Assembly (NCBI GenBank): GCA_942491145.1
Contig: CALOBC010000008.1
Coordinates: forward strand, 62,001 to 126,000
DNA length: 64,000 nt
Direction of reading: 5' to 3'
Source: CAXQUZ01 sp942491145
Lineage (GTDB): Bacteria; Myxococcota_A; UBA796; UBA2385
In this document: positions 58,888-64,000 of the stretch, one piece after another
Layout of the letters: every line of letters starts with the position of its first letter
How positions within the stretch are numbered: position 1 is the first letter of the stretch
Translations under genes and position numbers: made by a program
Notes under the pieces: model-generated
What the model was told of the DNA's origin: nothing
Databases searched by the model: none
Seen by the model: only the letters and a program-made list of their open reading frames with translations

Positions 58888-61605
58888 ATGGTCGCTCTTC
58901 GTTTCCTCATGGGCCTTGCGCTCATCATCCTCTTGGTGCCCGGTGCCGCATTTGCGTCCGTCACCAAGGGCACGGTGAAAGGCACCGCTGTCGATGAGGG
59001 CGGCTTGCCCGTCCCCGGCGTGCTGATCACCATCACTGCCCCCGAATTGATGGGCAATCGCCAAGCCATGACGGATGGTGAAGGGCGGTATCTCTTTGTG
59101 GAGCTGCCTCCGGGCACCTACCAGCTGGTCGCGCAGGCCGAAGCCTTCTCCACGGTCCGGAAGACCGGGCTGAGCGTCAATGTCGGACGCACGCTCAACA
59201 TTCCCGTGACCATGATCCTCTCGGACGCTGCCGAAGAGATCGTGATCGAGCAGAAGCAAGCTGCGGTGGACACCGAAGCGGGCAACCGCGGAACGGTGTT
59301 GACCAAGGACTTCCTCGATCGCATCCCCACCGGCCGCTCCTACCAGGAAGCGGTGCAGATGGCGGCGGGCGTGACGGGCGGCTCGAACCCGAACGTGGGT
59401 GGCGCGTCGTACAACGAGAACACCTACATGCTGGACGGTGTGAACATCACCGACCCGGTCACGGGCACGTTCTCGCTGAACTTCAACTTCGACGCCATTG
59501 AGCAGATCGAGGTCATCACCAGCGCGTTCGACCCCGAGTACGGCATCAACCTCGGCGGCGCCATCAACGTGGTCACCCAGACGGGCACGAACACGTTCGA
59601 GGCGAGCATCGGCGTCTACCACGAGAACGGCACATGGTCCCCCCGCCAAGACTGGCGCTGGGGCGCTGACGGCCAGTTCCTGAACTACTCCGACTTCGGC
59701 ACCATCGCCGAGCGGTGGCAGGTCGGCGCGCGAATCTCCGGTCCCATCATTCGGGACAAGGCTTGGTTCATCGCGGCCTACCAGTACAGCCGGTCCCGGT
59801 TCGCGAACCTCGGAGTCCCCCTCCCCCGGGACTTCGACGGTCACTACGTCCTGGCCAAGTTGACCTGGCAGCCCACGACCGACCATCGGTTCACGGTGCT
59901 GACCCAGACCAACCCCACCACGGTCGACAACCTGTACGGCAGCCGCTTCATCAAGCCGGAAGCCCAGGGACGTCAGGCACAGGGTGGCTTCGTCACCTCT
60001 GTTCAGTGGGACTGGTTCATCTCGCCCCAGGCTTTCCTGGAGACCAAGACTCTCGTCCAGAAGAGCTACCTGGAAGGCTACGGCGTTCCCTGTACGCACA
60101 ACGAGAAGCTCGGCTACAACTCCTGCGAGCCTGACGAGTTCGAGAACACCATTGACTTCGTCACTCCCGGTCGACTGGGCGTCAACAACGCCTACGACAG
60201 TGGCAACGAGATCTCCTACGACTTCGACGACCGCTGGAACCTTCAGCTCCAGAGCAAGTTCAGCTTGCTCCAGCTGGACTTCCTGGGCTCCCACGACGTC
60301 AAGACCGGTCTCGACGGCTCGATCTACATCTGGGACCGCACCTTCGGTCGCGCGGGCAACCTCGTCTACTCCGATCTCAACCAGATCTCGTACGACCCGG
60401 ACACCCTGCGCAACTACTACTGGAATGAGTTCAGCGGTCCCTTCCGGTTCTCCACCACTGCGGAGACCCTCGGCCTGTTCATTCAGGACGTCTGGAAGCC
60501 GATCGACAACCTCACCCTCCGGTACGGCACCCGCTACGACCGCCAGGTCTTCCGGAACGACGTCGGCGAGCCGATTGTCAACACCGGACTCTGGGGCCCC
60601 CGCATCGTCGTCAACTGGGACCCTTGGGCCGACGGCAAGACCAAGCTCAAGGCGGCCTACGGTCGGTTCAACGACCAGTCCCGTCTGGCTGTCGCCAGCT
60701 ACCTGAATGCCTCGGGCATGGGCAGCAAGTTGTTCCTCGGCGAATACTTCGCGGGCAACGGCCTCGGCCACACCAACGGCACTGACGAGGCGTACACCTA
60801 CAACCCCATCCAAAACTTCAACACGGCACTGGACGGCATCACCGCCCCCCGAGCCGACATGTTTGAGGTCGGGGCTGAGCGGGAAGTGGTTCAGAACCTC
60901 AATGTCTCGCTCTATTTCACCGGCAAGTACACCAAGAACCTGTATGCCTTCGATGAGCTGAACTACATCTACAGCGAAGACGCTTACAGTGTTCTGGGCA
61001 CGAACGACGGCACGCGGAACTACTACAACCGGCTCCGCACGCCCGACATCGCCCGCCGCAACTACTACCGCACCGACCTCAGCTTCCAAAAGCTGCCGGC
61101 CAACCGGTGGTCAGCCATGGGCACGTACTCGTTCACACGGAGCATCGGCACCGTGCAGAACGCGCCCAGCGGCTTCCTCACGGTCGCACCGCAGGTCGAG
61201 TACTATGAGAACCGTCTCCTCGGGACGGACATTCTCCACGACATCACGATCTCTGGCTACTGGGACATTCCCAACGACCCCTGGACCACCCAGCTCGGTA
61301 CCACCTTCCTGATGGAGAGTGGCTACCCGGTGTCGCGGGCCTACCGCGCGGCCGGCCCGAATGGCTCCCACTACCGGAGCACCATCGGGTCCTACGCTCG
61401 GGCCAGGCCCTGGTGGACTTGGAACGTGATGGTCGCCCAGAAGTACCCGGTCAAGAAGGGCAATCTGTCCACACAGCTGACGCTGTTCAACATCACCAAC
61501 AATCGCTTCGGCCAGTCTGCAGCTCTGACGGCAGACAATCGGTGGGCAGTCGTGGGCAAGACCCAGGCCATGCGCATGATGCTCGGCGTGGAGTATGAGT
61601 TCTGA
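58888..61605 (+). CDS. Oar-like TonB-dependent receptor
   Basis: This 905-residue outer-membrane protein has a signal peptide (LIILLVPGAAFA) and an N-terminal carboxypeptidase-regulatory-like domain (about 28-115: GTVKGTAVDEGGLPVPGVLI, GRYLFVELPPGTYQL). The plug follows (TKDFLDRIPTGRSYQEAVQ, NTYMLDGVNITDP, GGAINVVTQTG), then a long beta-barrel rich in aromatic alternations, ending with MLGVEYEF whose terminal Phe is typical for barrel assembly. This is the Oar/SusC-like type common in Myxococcota. ATG 58888 with GAGGAA upstream gives MVALRFLMGLALIILL. It overlaps the next gene (TGATG at 61603-61607). Confidence 0.9.
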   Translation: MVALRFLMGLALIILLVPGAAFASVTKGTVKGTAVDEGGLPVPGVLITITAPELMGNRQAMTDGEGRYLFVELPPGTYQLVAQAEAFSTVRKTGLSVNVGRTLNIPVTMILSDAAEEIVIEQKQAAVDTEAGNRGTVLTKDFLDRIPTGRSYQEAVQMAAGVTGGSNPNVGGASYNENTYMLDGVNITDPVTGTFSLNFNFDAIEQIEVITSAFDPEYGINLGGAINVVTQTGTNTFEASIGVYHENGTWSPRQDWRWGADGQFLNYSDFGTIAERWQVGARISGPIIRDKAWFIAAYQYSRSRFANLGVPLPRDFDGHYVLAKLTWQPTTDHRFTVLTQTNPTTVDNLYGSRFIKPEAQGRQAQGGFVTSVQWDWFISPQAFLETKTLVQKSYLEGYGVPCTHNEKLGYNSCEPDEFENTIDFVTPGRLGVNNAYDSGNEISYDFDDRWNLQLQSKFSLLQLDFLGSHDVKTGLDGSIYIWDRTFGRAGNLVYSDLNQISYDPDTLRNYYWNEFSGPFRFSTTAETLGLFIQDVWKPIDNLTLRYGTRYDRQVFRNDVGEPIVNTGLWGPRIVVNWDPWADGKTKLKAAYGRFNDQSRLAVASYLNASGMGSKLFLGEYFAGNGLGHTNGTDEAYTYNPIQNFNTALDGITAPRADMFEVGAEREVVQNLNVSLYFTGKYTKNLYAFDELNYIYSEDAYSVLGTNDGTRNYYNRLRTPDIARRNYYRTDLSFQKLPANRWSAMGTYSFTRSIGTVQNAPSGFLTVAPQVEYYENRLLGTDILHDITISGYWDIPNDPWTTQLGTTFLMESGYPVSRAYRAAGPNGSHYRSTIGSYARARPWWTWNVMVAQKYPVKKGNLSTQLTLFNITNNRFGQSAALTADNRWAVVGKTQAMRMMLGVEYEF

Positions 61606-62474
61606 TGTCAAAACACCTCTCAACTTGCACATTGCTCTCGGTCGCGGCTTTCGCTGTTGGCTGCTACCAAGAATCTGACCTCGGCTACGCCGATCTCACG
61701 GGCACCGTTCGGATTCCCGTGGCAGCAGCGTCGTTCGACGTGGTCAAAGAAGTCGATGGAGTGGCCCAGCGGGTCACCATCGAGCCCGATGCACGGGGCC
61801 TCGGCCCGGTCTATCTTGGGCTCTACTCGGCCATCAACGACGTCGAGTATGGGTATCCCCATCCCGAAGTTGGCCCGGTCCTCGATCGGGACATCGGCGG
61901 CGACGCGTACCCGTACGGCGGCACCACCGTCGGCCGGTTCGACTACGCTTGCTACGAGATGCTGAACTGCCGCGTCGTCACGGGCCGGTACGACAGCTTC
62001 GATGACGTGCTCGACTGGTTCGGCGAGACCATCGGCGAGCCGGTGATCAACCACTACGGCGACGAGGTCCTCAGCGCGACCGAGTTCCGTGAGCGCTGCT
62101 ACGAGCTCATGTTCCTCACCAGCGACAGCGAGCTACCGTTTGTGGCCGAGCCACCGTCCTTCGTGAAGAAGGGCGACTACTTCGAGGCCGATGTCGACAT
62201 TCTGCATTCGCAGTACGTCGACGGCGTCTCCGTCTGGGGTTGGATCGACCGGCCTTCCGCCGCGTTCGGCTTCGACACCTGCTCGGATGATGAGAGCCTC
62301 AGCTGGCAGATGTTCTACTACGACGAACAGTACTTCACGGGTTCCCATCCCCTGGACCTGCTGAACTTCCCCAACAAGAACATTCAGCCCGGTGACTGGT
62401 TGGTCGAGGATCCCGCGATCATCACCAATCCCGAGAAGAACTTCGAAGTCGAGATCTCCTATGTCTACGAATGA
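61605..62474 (+). CDS. Lipoprotein coupled to TonB-dependent receptor (1)
   Basis: This 289-residue lipoprotein (SVAAFAVGC lipobox) has an acidic mature part: LGYADLTGTVRIPV, GLGPVYLGLYSAINDVEYG, and near the C-terminus DWLVEDPAIITNPEKNFEVEISYVYE. The family is not recognised. The TGATG overlap with the receptor stop means coordinated synthesis; a substrate-capturing partner for the receptor is plausible, as in SusD-like pairs, but there is no sequence similarity to SusD seen. It overlaps the next gene by 14 bp. Confidence 0.7.
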   Translation: MSKHLSTCTLLSVAAFAVGCYQESDLGYADLTGTVRIPVAAASFDVVKEVDGVAQRVTIEPDARGLGPVYLGLYSAINDVEYGYPHPEVGPVLDRDIGGDAYPYGGTTVGRFDYACYEMLNCRVVTGRYDSFDDVLDWFGETIGEPVINHYGDEVLSATEFRERCYELMFLTSDSELPFVAEPPSFVKKGDYFEADVDILHSQYVDGVSVWGWIDRPSAAFGFDTCSDDESLSWQMFYYDEQYFTGSHPLDLLNFPNKNIQPGDWLVEDPAIITNPEKNFEVEISYVYE

Positions 62475-63807
62475 GCTTCGCGCGCTCGCGCTCATCGGCT
62501 GCGGTCTTCTCATCGCGTCCTGCGACCGCAAGGGCTCCGACATGTTGCCCCAGCCCATTGGGGACCATCCGGACATCCTCGAGATCGGCTCGCTCCGCGT
62601 GCTGGGTCGCAACGAAGTCCAGCTGCTTCGCGACCTCCCCATCGGCGACGACTCCGAGGGGAACGACAATTCCGCCCAGTGGAGCTCCGTCCTCACCGAC
62701 CACGGTGTGGGTGATCGATACCGGGACGACCTGGCGTCGATGAACAACCGGTACGACTGGTGCGACCTGCTGGACGAAGACGGCAACCGGAACTGCTACT
62801 ACGGGCAGCTCGGTCCGCCCGAGCCCGGAAAGCGTGGCGGTGGCACGTTCACCTTCACCGCTCCCAGCTTTGTGGCCGACACCTACTTTGTCGATCCCGA
62901 CGACATTCCGGGCCTCGAAGGCAGCGACCTCACGCCGCTGTTCCTCGATGAGAGCTCGCCGCCGTCGGTGCAAGAAGCGTACGGCGTCGACACGCTGTGT
63001 GTGGTGGTCGACTCCGAGAACGTCTTCTGGAACAGCTGGATCAGCCCGGAACCGTCCGAGCGTCCCTACCTGCTGACCTACCCGGATGAGCCCTCGAACG
63101 ATGGCGACATCGACATCTTCGGCGGCATGACCTCGTACTACACGGGCTCCCCCGGCCTCGAGCTGGGCGACTTCAAGGGCTTCTACACCGATGCCCTCGG
63201 CCGTGAGATCGAGATCGAGTTCAACGAGTGCTTCGTGGAAGGCCTCGTCGGCGAGGGCATCGAGAGCCACGCAGGACGCGGCTCGCTCGAGTACTGCGAG
63301 CTGGACGTCTCTGGACGCGCTGGCATCGAGTTCACGATCCTCCTCGACACGTTCAGTGTGCCCCTCAACGATGGTGCGCTCTCCTTCGGCGCGATGGTCT
63401 TCGCCGGGCCCTGTGGCTCGACCAACCAGGACAACGACCTGGAGCGAGACATCAGCATGAATGAGTGCCTCTTGCCGGGTGAGTCTCTGCTCCCCGACAG
63501 TCCCTCGTCCGAGCCGGTGCTCTGCACCGAGGCACTCGAAGCCGCATCGTGTGTGTCCGCCAACCAGCGGGCTCCCGAGGAAGGCCAGCTTCCGCCGCTC
63601 CAAGAATTCTGCTGCGCACACGAGGGTCTCGACCTCGAGCTCTGCAATGAGCTGGACGCGCCGGACGATGCCTGCCAGCAGTTCAACATCCAGTACGGCG
63701 CCGACGGAGGCAACTCCCGCAGCAGCTACTGCCGGACTCATCCTGAGCGCTGCTGCGAGTACTACGAGCCTTCGATCACCGACCGGTACTACAAGACCAG
63801 CTGGTAG
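62461..63807 (+). CDS. Lipoprotein coupled to TonB-dependent receptor (2)
   Basis: This 448-residue lipoprotein starts MSTNELRALALIGCGLLIASC and has many acidic stretches. Its C-terminal ~110 residues contain about 12 Cys (CLLPGESLL, CTEALEAASCVSANQ, FCCAHEGLDLELCNE, CRTHPERCCEYY), indicating a disulfide-stabilised module. ATG 62461 overlaps the previous gene's end by 14 bp. It forms a three-gene receptor operon. The family is not recognised. Confidence 0.7.
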   Translation: MSTNELRALALIGCGLLIASCDRKGSDMLPQPIGDHPDILEIGSLRVLGRNEVQLLRDLPIGDDSEGNDNSAQWSSVLTDHGVGDRYRDDLASMNNRYDWCDLLDEDGNRNCYYGQLGPPEPGKRGGGTFTFTAPSFVADTYFVDPDDIPGLEGSDLTPLFLDESSPPSVQEAYGVDTLCVVVDSENVFWNSWISPEPSERPYLLTYPDEPSNDGDIDIFGGMTSYYTGSPGLELGDFKGFYTDALGREIEIEFNECFVEGLVGEGIESHAGRGSLEYCELDVSGRAGIEFTILLDTFSVPLNDGALSFGAMVFAGPCGSTNQDNDLERDISMNECLLPGESLLPDSPSSEPVLCTEALEAASCVSANQRAPEEGQLPPLQEFCCAHEGLDLELCNELDAPDDACQQFNIQYGADGGNSRSSYCRTHPERCCEYYEPSITDRYYKTSW

Positions 63808-63824
63808 TCCTCGGCCCCTTTGCT

Positions 63825-63852
63825 CGAAGCCCCCGCACCGTCGGGGGCTTCG
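63825..63852 (+). terminator. Terminator of the receptor operon
   Basis: CGAAGCCCCCG (63825-63835) and CGGGGGCTTCG (63842-63852) form an 11-bp stem with a 6-nt loop, followed by TCGTTCTTG. Confidence 0.65.
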
Positions 63853-63962
63853 TCGTTCTTGAGTCAGGCAACTGGGCTGGGGCTTCTGGGCTGGGGCTCC
63901 TCGAAGCGCCCATGGCGGTGGCCCGGTTCAGAGACGCGCCGACCTACAGCGGAGAGACCGCG

Positions 63963-64000
63963 ATGGGACCCGCCAACACCGCCCGCCGAAGCCAGGCTTG
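63963..64000 (+). CDS. Possible 5' end of a gene cut by the window edge
   Basis: ATG at 63963 opens MGPANTARRSQA and runs off the end. GGAG at 63951-63954 is 8 nt upstream, which suggests a real start, but too little sequence is available to identify it. Confidence 0.3.
   Translation, partial: MGPANTARRSQA

Overview
This is a 64 kb stretch of a high-GC, Gram-negative bacterial chromosome. The best guess for its origin is Myxococcota or a related former deltaproteobacterial lineage. The supporting signs are a metzincin protease with a MYXO-CTERM-like tail (Cys, hydrophobic segment, RRRR), an Oar-type TonB-dependent receptor with a carboxypeptidase-regulatory-like N-terminus, several lipoproteins with lipoboxes, and many FHA, PP2C and cyclic-nucleotide-binding regulators. 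The assignment rests on protein features only. The content is mostly core metabolism and housekeeping. No phage, insertion sequence, integrase or CRISPR array was found.

Layout. 1-3 kb: the end of citrate synthase, then sucCD. 3-11.7 kb: a universal stress protein, an FHA/winged-helix regulator preceded by a perfect G-quadruplex motif, a GltS-like transporter, a DUF1244 protein, an RsmC-like methyltransferase, an MBOAT/SGNH-like pair, a lipoprotein and two overlapping cyclic-nucleotide-binding proteins. 11.9-15.3 kb: sdhCAB, a second TCA-cycle block. 15.3-19 kb, minus strand: tadA, tRNA-Ser(CGA), tRNA-Ser(GGA), SRP RNA, dnaX, recR. This order resembles that of Bacillus subtilis but lacks ybaB/ebfC. 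19-25 kb: a DUF1858 protein, an alpha/beta-hydrolase lacking its nucleophile, a uracil-DNA-glycosylase-like protein, a CheY-like regulator with a partner, and a tldD-tldE pair. 25-31 kb: a leucine-rich-repeat-like secreted protein coupled to ppx, convergent ppk, and a glutathionyl-hydroquinone reductase. 31-38.5 kb: a PP2C phosphatase next to a 1070-residue FHA-like protein carrying five 36-bp repeats, then DUF1015 and YihY proteins.

38.5-45 kb, mostly minus strand: a lone E2 acyltransferase catalytic domain, OsmC-cysteine synthase, TatA, and hutI-mtnA. 45-53.5 kb: a three-gene envelope operon, a tautomerase, an amidohydrolase lipoprotein with a Cys-rich tail, infA (TTG start), hemB, and an XPB-type helicase with a small overlapping partner that resembles part of the helicase N-terminus. 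53.5-64 kb is envelope-oriented: a sulfatase-superfamily lipoprotein interrupted by a one-base frameshift in G6, a secreted protein/metzincin pair, and a TonB receptor followed by two overlapping lipoprotein genes.

Tight coupling by ATGA, GTGA or TGATG overlaps is frequent (sdhA-sdhB, the CNBD pair, osmC-cysteine synthase, hutI-mtnA, xpb-partner, receptor-lipoproteins), so many functional links can be inferred from translation coupling. The most unusual items are the XPB/partner pair, the tRNA abutting the tadA stop codon, the nucleophile-less hydrolase, the frameshifted sulfatase, the G-quadruplex upstream of the FHA regulator and the repeat-bearing FHA/PP2C locus.
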